Below, piece after piece: positions 1 through 8,760 of a DNA stretch of 64,000 nt (positions within the stretch are counted from its first letter, which is position 1; each line of letters opens with the position of its first letter). The position numbers and the translations under genes were made by a program. Source of the stretch: Halomarina pelagica (GTDB taxonomy: Archaea; Halobacteriota; Halobacteria; Halobacteriales; Haloarculaceae). The notes under the pieces are model-generated. The model saw nothing but the letters and a program-made list of their open reading frames with translations. It was not told the DNA's origin and ran no database searches. The stretch is taken from the NCBI RefSeq assembly GCF_024228315.1, contig NZ_CP100454.1, forward strand, positions 558,001 to 622,000, written 5' to 3'.

Positions 1-14
1 ACACGGTCGCCCGG

Positions 15-44
15 CTGCGGCGGTGAGGCGCGCCGCACGCCGAC
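15..44. repeat. Direct repeat, left copy (flanks TA pair)
   Basis: A 24-nt core at 21-44 recurs at 858-881 with one mismatch; including the preceding ctgcg the match is about 30 nt with two mismatches. The two copies bracket the antitoxin/PIN toxin pair, about 840 nt apart. What generated it (recombination footprint, attachment-like site) cannot be told from sequence. Confidence 0.6.
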
Positions 45-100
45 GGTCCGCGCGACGTAACCATTACCACTCTCGGATACCTAAAGACGGGCATCGGAGC

Positions 101-364
101 ATGAGCGCCACAGTCGAGATTTCCGAGGAGAACGGCGAGTACACGGCCGTCGACTCCGAGACGGGAGCGACCGGCATCGGAAAGACGAGAGCGATGGCGT
201 TGGCTGCACTCGCCGTTCGCCTCGGGGCCGAAGAGAACCGGGGGAGCACCGACGAGCGGGCGGAACTCCGGGCGCTCGCAGAGCGGACGCGCCGACGGTT
301 CGAGAGGGAGGAGGTCAGCGAGGACGACGTCAAGGATGCGATTTCATGGGCACGCTCGGAGTAG
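101..364 (+). CDS. HicB-like antitoxin of a PIN toxin pair
   Basis: 87-residue acidic protein. The N-terminal 40 residues (EENGEYTAVDSETGATGIGK) resemble the partial RNase-H-like fold of HicB antitoxins; the C-terminal 40 are charged and helical, ending VSEDDVKDAISWARSE, as in the toxin-binding tails of antitoxins paired with PIN toxins. The start at 101 is chosen because homology-like sequence begins there; an in-frame start at 23 would add a basic, unlikely leader. Its 3' end overlaps the downstream PIN gene by 19 nt, which implies translational coupling. By family, the antitoxin would bind and inhibit the PIN ribonuclease and repress its own promoter. The exact antitoxin family is uncertain; the role rests mainly on the overlap. 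Confidence 0.75.
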   Translation: MSATVEISEENGEYTAVDSETGATGIGKTRAMALAALAVRLGAEENRGSTDERAELRALAERTRRRFEREEVSEDDVKDAISWARSE

Positions 365-753
365 TGCTCGATACGAACGTCCTCGTGTCCGCACTCGGGT
401 TCGGTGGACCGTCACTCGACGCACTTCTCCGGACGTTCGACGACGACGTTCGACTGCTCGTGTCCGACGAGACGATGGCCGAACTGGAACGGGTCATGAC
501 GTACGACCGGCTCCCGTTCACCGACGCCGATCGGATACAGTATCCGGCGATCCTCCGACGGGTAGCCGACGTCGTCGAACCGGACGAGACCGTCGAACTC
601 GTCCGTGATCCCGACGACGACAAGTTCTTGGAGGTCGCTCTCGCGGGGGACGCGGACTACGTCGTCTCCGGGGACCGAGATTTGCTCGATCTCGAATCGT
701 ACACGGGTATCGAGATCGTCACCCCCGACGAGTTCGTCGAACTCGCCGACTGA
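346..753 (+). CDS. PIN-domain ribonuclease toxin (COG1569-type)
   Basis: 135-residue PIN domain, the usual full length. The acidic metal-binding residues are present: Asp in VLDTNVLVSA near the N-terminus, Glu in SDETMAELERV, and Asp residues in DPDDDKFLEVA and VVSGDRDLL. PIN toxins are Mg-dependent RNases that cleave tRNA, rRNA or mRNA. The start codon lies inside the end of the antitoxin gene, so the pair is one operon with toxin second. All expected catalytic residues are intact, so the toxin is probably active. The target RNA is unknown. The pair is flanked by a near-perfect direct repeat. Confidence 0.88.
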   Translation: MGTLGVVLDTNVLVSALGFGGPSLDALLRTFDDDVRLLVSDETMAELERVMTYDRLPFTDADRIQYPAILRRVADVVEPDETVELVRDPDDDKFLEVALAGDADYVVSGDRDLLDLESYTGIEIVTPDEFVELAD

Positions 754-857
754 TGCTCGTTACGCTCCGACGGTGGCTTCACCGAGGAGCGCGGCTCCGT
801 CGACGGCAGACTGTTCAGCCGACAGAACGAGACGGCAACACGATTAATCAACTGCGT

Positions 858-881
858 CGGTGAGGCGCGCCGCGCGCCGAC
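858..881. repeat. Direct repeat, right copy (flanks TA pair)
   Basis: Matches 21-44 in 23 of 24 positions. It lies 105 nt after the toxin stop codon in non-coding sequence (754-992) in which no gene is seen. Confidence 0.6.
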
Positions 882-992
882 CCTCCGACCGGTGCACGCT
901 CGCTCCGATCCCACCGTCACCCCTACCGGGGCCCGACATACACGAAAGAACGTTATAATTTATCTCGGATGCCGTCGTCTGTTCGCGTGATC

Positions 993-1262
993 ATGACTGC
1001 GAACATCGAATCCCGGACTGACGAGAACGTATCGAACGCCGACGAGTGGGTCGACGTCCGCATGACGAACCCGGAGGAGGGCGAGTGGAACGTCGACGTG
1101 GTCGTCCTCGACGGTGCGGTCACGTACGTCGACCTTCGGATCCGACCGACGCTCCTCCGGCCGTTCGTCGCGTGCCTGCTGGAGGACGTCGGCACGGCGA
1201 CCGCGCGGGAGGTGATCGAGGGGTTGGCAGAGGAGTTCGCGCGCGACGAGACCGAGGAGTGA
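993..1262 (+). CDS. Small acidic hypothetical protein
   Basis: 89 residues beginning MTANIESRTDENVSNADEWV. It is strongly acidic, has no membrane segment or recognised motif, and predicts mixed beta/alpha structure. The start at 993 is preferred to the in-frame ATG at 969 because the first eight residues of the longer form are basic and unlike the rest. A TATA-like stretch (cgttataatttatc, around 950-964) lies 30-40 nt upstream, supporting an independent transcript. I do not recognise the family; it looks like a conserved haloarchaeal protein of unknown role. Confidence 0.6.
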   Translation: MTANIESRTDENVSNADEWVDVRMTNPEEGEWNVDVVVLDGAVTYVDLRIRPTLLRPFVACLLEDVGTATAREVIEGLAEEFARDETEE

Positions 1263-1338
1263 TCCCCCCGCAGTGCCCGAGAGACCGCGACCCGTCGGGA
1301 TCCGCAGTCGTTTTGCGCGGGTGGCTGTTCTACCCGGT

Positions 1339-1917
1339 ATGAACGACACCCACGTCGTCGCCATCTGCGGGAGTCTCCGCGACGCGAGTTTCACGCGCAT
1401 CGGGCTGGATCGCGCGCTGTCCGCCGCGGAGGAGTTCGGCGCGAGCACCGATCACATCGACCTCCGCGAACTCGACCTCCCCGTCTTCGACCCGGACGAC
1501 AGGGACGCGGGCGACGCGGACGAACTCCGGCGTCGGGTCGACGCCGCGGACAGCGTCCTCCTCGGCTCGCCGGTCTACCACGGCTCCTACAGCTCCGCGC
1601 TGAAGAACGCGCTCGACTACTGCGGCTTCGACGAGTTCGAGCACACGACCGTCGGCCTGCTCGCCGTCAGCGGCGGCGCGTTCCCGGTGACGACGCTCGA
1701 TCACCTCCGGTCGGTCTGCCGCGCGCTGAACGCGTGGGTCGTCCCCCACCAGGCCGCCATCCCCACCGCCCGCTCGCAGTTCGACGGGACCGCGTTCCTC
1801 GACGCCAACGTCGAGGAGCGAATCGAGACGCTGGGTCGTCGGGTCGTCGAGTACGCCCACATCGAACCCGACCCCCGGACCGTCGAGAGCATCGAGAACG
1901 TCGGCGGCGACGACTGA
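1339..1917 (+). CDS. NAD(P)H-dependent FMN reductase (flavodoxin-like fold)
   Basis: 192 residues, typical of the NADPH-dependent FMN reductase family (PF03358). The phosphate-binding loop is at the N-terminus (CGSLRDASFTRIGL) and the flavin-contacting GSPVYHGSYSSALKNALD is near residue 75. The family reduces free or bound FMN, quinones, azo compounds or chromate with NAD(P)H in the cytoplasm. The start at 1339 places the first beta strand (THVVAICGS) at the N-terminus; the longer in-frame form would add a basic leader. It appears monocistronic. The physiological acceptor cannot be inferred. Confidence 0.88.
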   Translation: MNDTHVVAICGSLRDASFTRIGLDRALSAAEEFGASTDHIDLRELDLPVFDPDDRDAGDADELRRRVDAADSVLLGSPVYHGSYSSALKNALDYCGFDEFEHTTVGLLAVSGGAFPVTTLDHLRSVCRALNAWVVPHQAAIPTARSQFDGTAFLDANVEERIETLGRRVVEYAHIEPDPRTVESIENVGGDD

Positions 1918-1983
1918 AGCCCGAGCGCCCGCACGTCGCTCGGATCCCGCAACCCTCATACCTCGTCCGTCTGACCTCCACTC

Positions 1984-2646
1984 GTGACGCAGTGGGTCGA
2001 ATCCACCGAGGGCGGACGCGAGCGAGGGCCGGTCGGCCTCCTCCGGGCGTGGGTCGCGGTACAGATCGCCCCCCGTCGCTTCTTCGAGCGCGGCGTCGTC
2101 CCCGGCGACCAGGCACCGGGGCTCGTCTTCGCCGTCGCCGTGGCGCTCTGTCACCTGGCCGTTCGCTTCGCCTTCGATCCCGGTCAGGTGCCGACGATCG
2201 CCGGGCGGCCGACTGCCTCGATCGTCTTCGTCCTCCTCGTCGCGGCGCTGATCGGCGCGCCGCTGGCGCTGCACCTCACCGCCGCCGTCCAGACGCTCCT
2301 GCTCGTCGCGCTCGTCCCGGAGCGCGCGGGGATCGGCCAGACCGTGCAGGTGATCGCGTACGCGACCGCCCCGTGCGCGCTCTCGGGCGCGCCGATCCCC
2401 GCGCTCCGCCTGCTCGCCGCCGTCTACGGCGTCGTCCTGCTCGTCGTCGGGATGGCAGTCGTCCACGACGTCTCCCTCCCGCGTTCGGCGCTCGTGACGG
2501 CGCTCCCGGCGCTGCTCGTCTTCGGCGTCGGCTACCAGGGCGTCGGGGCGGTCGAGGCGCTCACCGGACTCGACCTCCTCGGACCCCCGGAGGCCGTCGC
2601 GAACGCGACCGACGCCTCGGATACCACGAACGTCACGAGGGCGTGA
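1984..2646 (+). CDS. Yip1-family membrane protein
   Basis: 220 residues starting with GTG. A short soluble N-terminus with the pattern RAWVAVQIAPRRFFE, a hallmark of haloarchaeal Yip1-domain proteins, is followed by about five hydrophobic segments (roughly residues 48-63, 75-105, 120-135, 140-160, 165-185). There is no enzymatic motif. Prokaryotic Yip1 proteins are integral membrane proteins of unknown function. Spacing of 66 nt after the FMN reductase leaves cotranscription open. Family call is by overall architecture. Confidence 0.72.
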   Translation: MTQWVESTEGGRERGPVGLLRAWVAVQIAPRRFFERGVVPGDQAPGLVFAVAVALCHLAVRFAFDPGQVPTIAGRPTASIVFVLLVAALIGAPLALHLTAAVQTLLLVALVPERAGIGQTVQVIAYATAPCALSGAPIPALRLLAAVYGVVLLVVGMAVVHDVSLPRSALVTALPALLVFGVGYQGVGAVEALTGLDLLGPPEAVANATDASDTTNVTRA

Positions 2647-2743
2647 CGGCGGCGACGGAGGTGGGATCGTGTGGGTCGTGCTCACAGTCCGAGGAGCGGT
2701 CGATTCCGACAACCGTTTCAACCCCGACAGATAGCTTCGAGTA

Positions 2744-4918
2744 ATGGGTACCTGTATCATCTGCGGCACCTCCACCGACGGCCGCATCTGTGAGAGCCAC
2801 GAGGAGGACGTCGCCTTCGAGTTTCGCGGAGACCACCCCAACCAGCTGACGCCGGGCCGCTTCTACCGCGGCGAAGTCGACGGCTACGCCGACTTCGGCG
2901 TGTTCGTGAACCTGAGCGACAACGTCACCGGTCTCCTCCACCGGAGCGAACTGAACCGCCGCCTCGAGAGCCTCACGTGGGAGGTCGGCGACCCCGTCTA
3001 CGTGCAGGTCAAGAACGTCCGCGACAACGGTAACGTCGACCTCGGCTGGTCGATCCGACAGGCCGACCGCGAGTTCCGCGGCGCGCTCGTCGACGACCCG
3101 AGCGCGAGCCCCTCGACGTACCTCCCCGACGAGGAGGACGAGGAGGACGAGCGCGCGTCGACGCCGACGGTTCGGACGCCGGAGCCGACCGATGCGGACA
3201 CCGAACCGGAGTCCGAACCGGAACCCGAGGCGGGTTCCGGAGGCGCGCCCTCCGCAACCCCCGCGTCCGACGCCGAGACCGAGAGCGACTCCGAGGTCGA
3301 GCGCGCCGAGCCCGTCGAGAACGCGGAGGACGCCGACGCCGGGGCGACGGCGGCGTCCTCCGGCGGTGCGGTCGTCGCCGAACTGTCGCGCGTCGCCGTC
3401 GGCGACCTCGACGACCGCGTGGGCGACACCATCCGTCTCGAGGGGCGCATCGTGAGCGTGCGGCAGACGAGCGGCCCCACGGTGTTCGAACTCCGGGACG
3501 AATCCGGCACCGTCGACTGCGCGGCGTTCGAGGAGGCGGGCGTCCGGGCCTACCCGAGCGTCGAGCCCGGCGACCTCGTCCGTCTCGACGGCGAGGTGCG
3601 CCGCCGACGCGGCGAACTCCAGATCGAGACGGAGGCGCTGGTCGTCCTCGACGAGGGCGAGGCGGCGACCGTCACCGACCGGATGGACGACGCGCTCGAC
3701 GAGCGCGCCCGCCCGTCGGCCGTCGACCCGCTCGCGCCCGACGCGGCGGTCGAGGCCGCCCTCGGTCAGGTGCGCGAGGCGGCCACCGCCGTCCGCCGCG
3801 CGATCATCGAGGGCCGCCCGGTCGTCGTGCGACACGACGCGACCGTCGACGGCTACCTCGCCGGGGCGGCGATCGAACGCGCCGTCCTCCCGCTCGTCCG
3901 CGAGGAGTACGCCAACGCCGACGCGGCGTACCACTACTTCGACCGTCGGCCACTCGAGGGCGGCGTCTACGACATGGACGACGCGACGAAGGACACGACG
4001 ACGATGCTCTCGAACCGCGACCGTCACGACGAGAAGATCCCCCTGTTCGTCTTCGCCTCGGCCGGGGCCACGCGCGACTCGCTCGACGGCTTCGACCTGC
4101 TCTCTGTGTACGACGCGGAGCGCGTCGTCGTCGACGGCGGCGCGGCCGACCCCGAGGTGGCCGACGCCGTGGAGACGCTCGTCAACCCGGCGCACGCCGA
4201 CTCGGACGCCGACACGACCGCCACCGCGCTCGCGGTCGCCGTCGCCCAGCACGTCAACGAGAGCGTCGCCGACGACCTCCGACACCTCCCCGCGGCGAGC
4301 TTCTGGGAGGACGCGCCAGAGGCGTACGTCGACCTGGCGGGCGACGCGGGCTACCGCGCGGAGGACGTGGCGCACCTCCGCGAGGCCATCGCGCTCGAGG
4401 CCTACTACCAGTCCTACGAGGACAAGCGCGAACTCGTGATCGACCTGCTGTTCGCGGACGCCGAGTCGACGGAGTCGGCGGACGCGGGCGACGAACCGCG
4501 AGCGGGCGCTCGGCTGGTCGAGCAGATCAGCGAGCAGTTCCGCGAGAAACTCGACGCGGAGGTCGCCACGGCCGAGGCGAACCTCGAACGCCGCTCCGAG
4601 GGCGGCGTCGCCTTCGCCGTCCTCGACACGGACGCCTACACGCATCGCTTCGACTTCCCGTCCACCGACGTCCTGCTCGACGCCGTCCACCGGCGCAACC
4701 GCGACGGCTCGTTCGTCACGATCGGCGTCGGAACCGACGAACTGCACGTCCGGAGCACCTTCGACCTCGACGTTCGCGCGGTCGCCGAGTCGGCCGCCGA
4801 GGCCGTCGAGAACGCCGGGGTCGCCGCCCGCGGCGGTCGCAACCGGATCGAGTTCGTCGCCGGCGAACGCGACCGGGTCGTCGACGCCGTGGTCGACGCC
4901 ATCGCCGAGCAGGCGTAA
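2744..4918 (+). CDS. S1/OB-fold/DHH-like RecJ-related protein with degenerate catalytic motifs
   Basis: 724 residues. A small zinc-binding N-terminus (CIICGTSTDGRICESH) leads into an S1 RNA-binding domain (about 30-105), an acidic low-complexity linker (about 125-205), an OB-fold of the tRNA_anti type (about 210-305), a DHH-like phosphoesterase core (about 345-560) and a DHHA1-like C-terminus ending in a GGRN-containing segment. In active RecJ enzymes the core carries HxDxDG, a metal Asp in motif II and DHH. Here only HDATVDG is partly kept, motif II reads FASAGATRD, and the DHH position reads VVVDGG. It is therefore probably a nucleic-acid-binding, non-nucleolytic relative of archaeal RecJ/GAN, perhaps a structural partner in replication or RNA turnover. 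A family misassignment is less likely than loss of catalysis. Confidence 0.78.
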   Translation: MGTCIICGTSTDGRICESHEEDVAFEFRGDHPNQLTPGRFYRGEVDGYADFGVFVNLSDNVTGLLHRSELNRRLESLTWEVGDPVYVQVKNVRDNGNVDLGWSIRQADREFRGALVDDPSASPSTYLPDEEDEEDERASTPTVRTPEPTDADTEPESEPEPEAGSGGAPSATPASDAETESDSEVERAEPVENAEDADAGATAASSGGAVVAELSRVAVGDLDDRVGDTIRLEGRIVSVRQTSGPTVFELRDESGTVDCAAFEEAGVRAYPSVEPGDLVRLDGEVRRRRGELQIETEALVVLDEGEAATVTDRMDDALDERARPSAVDPLAPDAAVEAALGQVREAATAVRRAIIEGRPVVVRHDATVDGYLAGAAIERAVLPLVREEYANADAAYHYFDRRPLEGGVYDMDDATKDTTTMLSNRDRHDEKIPLFVFASAGATRDSLDGFDLLSVYDAERVVVDGGAADPEVADAVETLVNPAHADSDADTTATALAVAVAQHVNESVADDLRHLPAASFWEDAPEAYVDLAGDAGYRAEDVAHLREAIALEAYYQSYEDKRELVIDLLFADAESTESADAGDEPRAGARLVEQISEQFREKLDAEVATAEANLERRSEGGVAFAVLDTDAYTHRFDFPSTDVLLDAVHRRNRDGSFVTIGVGTDELHVRSTFDLDVRAVAESAAEAVENAGVAARGGRNRIEFVAGERDRVVDAVVDAIAEQA

Positions 4919-4982
4919 CGGCGAGGCTGACGAACGGGCACCCCGGACCCCGACCGACGCGATCGACTGACGCCGTAGCTCT

Positions 4983-5183
4983 TTGTCCGTCGTATCAGTC
5001 GATGTATCCATACGCTCGCGTTCGAACACCCTCCGGTATCTCGGTCTCGCGGCGTTCGTCGTCGGACTCGTCGGCTACGTCGCCCTCGGCTGGCGGTTCG
5101 ACTCGACTGCGAACCCGATCGCCCTCGGGTTCGCCCTCGTCGCCGTCGCGGTGGCGGTCGTCTCGACGCTCCGCCGGCGGTGA
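4983..5183 (+). CDS. Small two-TM membrane protein
   Basis: 66 residues with two hydrophobic helices (YLGLAAFVVGLVGYVALGW and IALGFALVAVAVAVVSTL) and a basic C-terminal tail (RRR), a common layout for small haloarchaeal membrane proteins. The only in-frame start is TTG at 4983, so the true start is uncertain and could be shorter. It sits in the 331-nt gap between the RecJ-like gene and elp3. No function can be assigned. Confidence 0.5.
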   Translation: MSVVSVDVSIRSRSNTLRYLGLAAFVVGLVGYVALGWRFDSTANPIALGFALVAVAVAVVSTLRRR

Positions 5184-5210
5184 GGTGGGGCCGACGCGGC
5201 CGCGGAACCG

Positions 5211-5225
5211 CACACTCTTATCGCT
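5211..5225 (+). promoter_or_regulatory. TATA-like element of elp3
   Basis: cactcttatcgc lies about 28-34 nt before the elp3 ATG, the distance expected when transcription starts at or just before the start codon (leaderless mRNA). Confidence 0.4.
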
Positions 5226-5249
5226 CGCCTCCCTCTCACCGCCCAACGA

Positions 5250-6905
5250 ATGAGCACCCAGCCGACCGAGACGGACGCGTTCGAGCGCACCTGCGAGGCG
5301 CTGATCGAGCGCATCCTCGACGGCGAGGTCGACCGGGACGGGCTGGAGCGGGCGAAGCTGGAGGCGTGTTCGGAGTTCTCCGCGCCGAAGGTGCCGAAGA
5401 ACTCGGAACTGCTCGACTTCGCCGGCGAGGACCGCCGGAGCGAACTCGAGCCCGTCCTGCGGCGCAAGCCGGTCCGCACCGCGTCGGGCGTCTCGCCGAT
5501 CGCCGTCATGACCAGCCCCCACACCTGCCCTCACGGGAAGTGTCTCTACTGCCCCGGTGGGCCGGCGAGCGAGTTCTCCTCCGCCCAGAGCTACACCGGC
5601 CACGAGCCGGCCGCAGCCCGCGGCGTGCAGAACGACTACGACCCCTACGGGCAGGTGACCCTCCGGCTCGAACAGCTCCGGGAGATCGGCCACCCCGTGG
5701 ACAAGGCCGAACTCATCCTGATGGGCGGGACGCTCACCGCGAGGAGCCACGACTACCAGGAGTGGTTCGTGAAGCGCGCGCTCCAGGCCATGAACGACTA
5801 CGACGTGACCAAGGAGCCGGAACCCGCCGAGGGCGAGAGCTTCGCACAGGACCCCGAAGACGCGGAGTTTCGCTACCTCGAGGACGTGATCGCCGAGAAC
5901 GAGACGGCGGACGTGCGCAACGTCGGCACCACCTTCGAGACGAAGCCCGACTGGTGCGACCCCGAGCAGGTGGACCGCATGCTCGCGCTCGGCGGGACGA
6001 AGGTCGAACTCGGCGTGCAGACGACCTACGAGCGGATCAACCGCGAGATGCACCGCGGCCACGGCATCCAGGCGTCGATCGACGCCAACCGCCGCCTGCG
6101 CGACGCGGGGTTCAAGGTCGGCTTCCACATGATGCCCGGCCAACCGGGGATGTCGCTCGACATGTGCCTGGAGGACTTCCGCGAACTGTTCGAGAACCCC
6201 GAGTGGCGGCCCGACTACCTGAAGATCTACCCGACGCTCGTCGTTCGCGGGACGCGCACCTACGACATGTGGCGGCGGGGCGACTACGACCCCCTCACGA
6301 ACGAGGCGGCCGCCGACCTGGTCGCCGAGATCAAGTCGATGATCCCGAAGTACACGCGCCTCCAGCGCGTCCAGCGGGACATCCCCGCCGACTTCATCGA
6401 CGCCGGGGTGTGGAAGTCGAACCTCCGGCAGCTCGCCAGGAAACGCATGGAGGAACACGGCTGGACCTGCGACTGCATCCGCTGTCGCGAGGTCGGCATG
6501 AACGACGAGACCCCCGAGTCGGTCGAACTCGACGCCCTCACCTACGAGGTCTGCGGCGGCACGGAGCACTTCGTCTCCTTCGAGGACCCCGACAACGACC
6601 TCCTGGTCGGGTTCTGTCGGCTCCGCTTCCCGAACGACCCCGTCCGCCGGGAACTGACCGACGCCGCGATCGTGCGCGAACTCCACGTCTACGGCAACGA
6701 GGTGGGGGTCGGTCTGGAGGACGAGACGGGCTCGGGCTTCCAGCACCAGGGCTACGGCCGGCGACTCCTCGCGGAGGCCGAGCGGCTGGCCGCCGACGCG
6801 GGCTACGGGAAGCTCTCGGTCATCTCGGGCATCGGCGTCCGCGAGTACTACCGCGAGAAGCTGGGGTACTTCCAGGACGGCCCGTACGTGAGCAAGCGGC
6901 TGTGA
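5250..6905 (+). CDS. elp3: tRNA U34 carboxymethyltransferase Elp3 (radical SAM + GNAT)
   Basis: 551 residues, full length for archaeal Elp3. The N-terminal radical-SAM domain carries the CxxxxxCxxC cluster motif in CPHGKCLYCPGG (about residues 92-103). The C-terminal GNAT acetyltransferase domain holds the acetyl-CoA loop HQGYGRRLLAEAERL (about 500). Elp3 installs the carboxymethyl group on wobble uridine 34 of tRNAs, using SAM and acetyl-CoA; in archaea it acts without other Elongator subunits. A conserved Cys-rich stretch (CDCIRCREVG, about 408-417) that is part of the Elp3 zinc site is present. All key motifs are intact and nothing is truncated. Confidence 0.97.
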   Translation: MSTQPTETDAFERTCEALIERILDGEVDRDGLERAKLEACSEFSAPKVPKNSELLDFAGEDRRSELEPVLRRKPVRTASGVSPIAVMTSPHTCPHGKCLYCPGGPASEFSSAQSYTGHEPAAARGVQNDYDPYGQVTLRLEQLREIGHPVDKAELILMGGTLTARSHDYQEWFVKRALQAMNDYDVTKEPEPAEGESFAQDPEDAEFRYLEDVIAENETADVRNVGTTFETKPDWCDPEQVDRMLALGGTKVELGVQTTYERINREMHRGHGIQASIDANRRLRDAGFKVGFHMMPGQPGMSLDMCLEDFRELFENPEWRPDYLKIYPTLVVRGTRTYDMWRRGDYDPLTNEAAADLVAEIKSMIPKYTRLQRVQRDIPADFIDAGVWKSNLRQLARKRMEEHGWTCDCIRCREVGMNDETPESVELDALTYEVCGGTEHFVSFEDPDNDLLVGFCRLRFPNDPVRRELTDAAIVRELHVYGNEVGVGLEDETGSGFQHQGYGRRLLAEAERLAADAGYGKLSVISGIGVREYYREKLGYFQDGPYVSKRL

Positions 6906-6968
6906 CTCGAGCGACAGCGGGCGGTCGCGAGCGCGCGTCCTAAATCCTCGGACGCCCTATCGAGGGGC

Positions 6969-7652
6969 GTGCAACGACTCTCCGCCGACACCGCCCTCCT
7001 CCACCTCGGGTGGCCCGCGCCGCTCGACGCGAACGGCTACCTCCACGACGACGGCGAGGTGACGCTGGTCGACACCGGACTCCGCTACCCTCGTCGATCG
7101 CTCCGCGAGGAACTCGCGGACGCCGGCTACTCACCCGCCGACGTGGATCGCGTCCTGCTCACCCACTACGACCTCGACCACACCGGCGGGCTCGACTACG
7201 CCGACCTCGACGCGCCGGTCTACCTCGGCCGCCTCGACGCCGACCTCGTCGCCGGGCGCTGGGACCCGCCGCTCGCCCACCCGAAGGGCTGGGTCCACCG
7301 CGTCGCCCGCGAGTTGTTCCCGCTCCCGGAGGGCGTCGACCTCCGGATCGTCGACGACGGCGACCGGATCGGCGGGTTCACCGCCCACCACACGCCGGGG
7401 CACAACCCCGGACACACGGCCTACGTCCACGAGGACGGCGTCGGCTTCGTCGGTGATCTGCTCTGGGAGACCGACGGCGAACTCGAACTCCCCTTCTGGG
7501 GCGACTCCTACGACCGACGGCGGATGCGCGAGAGCGTCCGCGACCTCGTCGCCCGCGCCGAGCCGTTCGACGCGATCTACATGGGTCACGGGATCCCCTT
7601 CACCAGCGGCGGCGCGTCCCGCCTCCGGGACTTCGCGGCCCGGCTCACCTGA
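6969..7652 (+). CDS. MBL-fold metallo-hydrolase
   Basis: 227 residues starting GTG. The metal motif near residue 60 reads THYDLDHTGG, that is HxDxDH rather than canonical HxHxDH; a second-site His lies in HTPGHNPGHTAY and a third in MGHGIPF, so the metal site is otherwise complete. The family hydrolyses thioesters, lactones, phosphodiesters or beta-lactams. A TATA-like cctaaatcc about 25-30 nt upstream supports its own leaderless transcript. The FAD oxidoreductase follows at 67 nt. Substrate is unknown. Confidence 0.82.
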   Translation: MQRLSADTALLHLGWPAPLDANGYLHDDGEVTLVDTGLRYPRRSLREELADAGYSPADVDRVLLTHYDLDHTGGLDYADLDAPVYLGRLDADLVAGRWDPPLAHPKGWVHRVARELFPLPEGVDLRIVDDGDRIGGFTAHHTPGHNPGHTAYVHEDGVGFVGDLLWETDGELELPFWGDSYDRRRMRESVRDLVARAEPFDAIYMGHGIPFTSGGASRLRDFAARLT

Positions 7653-7718
7653 ACCGTGAGGGACGATCTACGCGCCCGGCGGACCCACGTTTTTGATCGA
7701 TCCGTTCGTACCCCCCGC

Positions 7719-8744
7719 ATGGAGGTAGCCATCGTCGGCGCGGGCGCGGCCGGGGCGGGCGCGGCCTACGCCCTGCGCGAGGCGGACGCTCAGGTGACCG
7801 TCTTCGAGCGATCGAGCGACGTCTCCGGCCGGGCCGCGACCCGGCGGAGGAACGGCTGTCGGTACGACTACGGCGCGAACTACGTCAAGGACGACGACCC
7901 GCGGGTCTCGCGGCTCGTCACGGAGACGCTCGCCGCGCCGGATCTCGTGAACATAGTGACGCCCGTCTGGACGTTCGACGCGGCGGGGACTATCGAGGAG
8001 GGGCGCGACGACGACGACCACAAGTGGACCTACGAGGCGGGGATCGCACGACTGGGGAGGCGGCTGCTCGACCGGACCGACGCGACCGTCGAACTCGCGA
8101 CGCAGGTGGACGGTATCGAGAGCGACGGGGGCGGCTGGACGCTCGCGGACGCCGACGGCGGGGACCTCGGGACGTACGACGCCCTCCTGCTCACCCCGCC
8201 CGCGCCGCTGACGGCGGCCCTGCTCGACGCGACGGCGTGGGACGCCGGTCTGCTGGAGGAGGTGCGCGACGCCGTCGCCGCCGTGGACTACCGGAGCGTC
8301 TACTCGGTCGTCCTGCACTACGGGTTCGAACTCGACCGGCCGTGGTACGCGCTCGTGAACACCGACCGCGAGCACCCGGTCGGGTGGGTCTCCCGGGAGG
8401 AGGAGAAGCGCGGGCACGTCCCCGACGGCGGGAGCCTGCTGATCGCGCAGATGGCCCCCGACTGGTCGGCCGAGCGCCTCGGGGACGACCCCGACGCGGT
8501 GACGGCCGACGCGGCCCGCCTCGTCGCCGACCTGCTCGACGACGACCGGATCGCCGACCCGGACTGGACTGACGGTCGGGGCTGGCGCTACGCGCTGCCG
8601 AACGCGGGTGTCGAGGGCGACGCCCACCGGCGCTGCGAGGACCGCGGGCTCTACTTCGCGGGCGACTGGGTCGTCGGCGAGGGGCGCGTCCACCGGGCGC
8701 TGCGATGCGGCCTCGACGTCGGGGCGCGGATCGCGGCGCGCTGA
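7719..8744 (+). CDS. FAD-dependent amine oxidase / renalase-like oxidoreductase
   Basis: 341 residues. The N-terminus is a Rossmann FAD fingerprint (VAIVGAGAAGAGAAYALREA, then VTVFERSSDVSGRAATRR), and the C-terminal FAD motif GLYFAGDWVVGEGRVHRAL is near residue 310. The layout matches the small NAD(P)/FAD-dependent proteins related to renalase and FAD-dependent amine oxidases. The start at 7719 places the dinucleotide fold at residue 3, and TTTTTGA sits 24-30 nt before it as a TATA-like box. Substrate and acceptor are unknown. Confidence 0.83.
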   Translation: MEVAIVGAGAAGAGAAYALREADAQVTVFERSSDVSGRAATRRRNGCRYDYGANYVKDDDPRVSRLVTETLAAPDLVNIVTPVWTFDAAGTIEEGRDDDDHKWTYEAGIARLGRRLLDRTDATVELATQVDGIESDGGGWTLADADGGDLGTYDALLLTPPAPLTAALLDATAWDAGLLEEVRDAVAAVDYRSVYSVVLHYGFELDRPWYALVNTDREHPVGWVSREEEKRGHVPDGGSLLIAQMAPDWSAERLGDDPDAVTADAARLVADLLDDDRIADPDWTDGRGWRYALPNAGVEGDAHRRCEDRGLYFAGDWVVGEGRVHRALRCGLDVGARIAAR

Positions 8745-8760
8745 CCCGCGGCCCCCCCCA

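Noticed and set aside
2633-5029. Very long minus-strand open frame antisense to the RecJ-like gene
   Set aside because: Arginine/glycine/valine-rich translation without domains; the plus strand has coherent S1, OB and DHH-like sequence, typical shadow of GC-rich coding.
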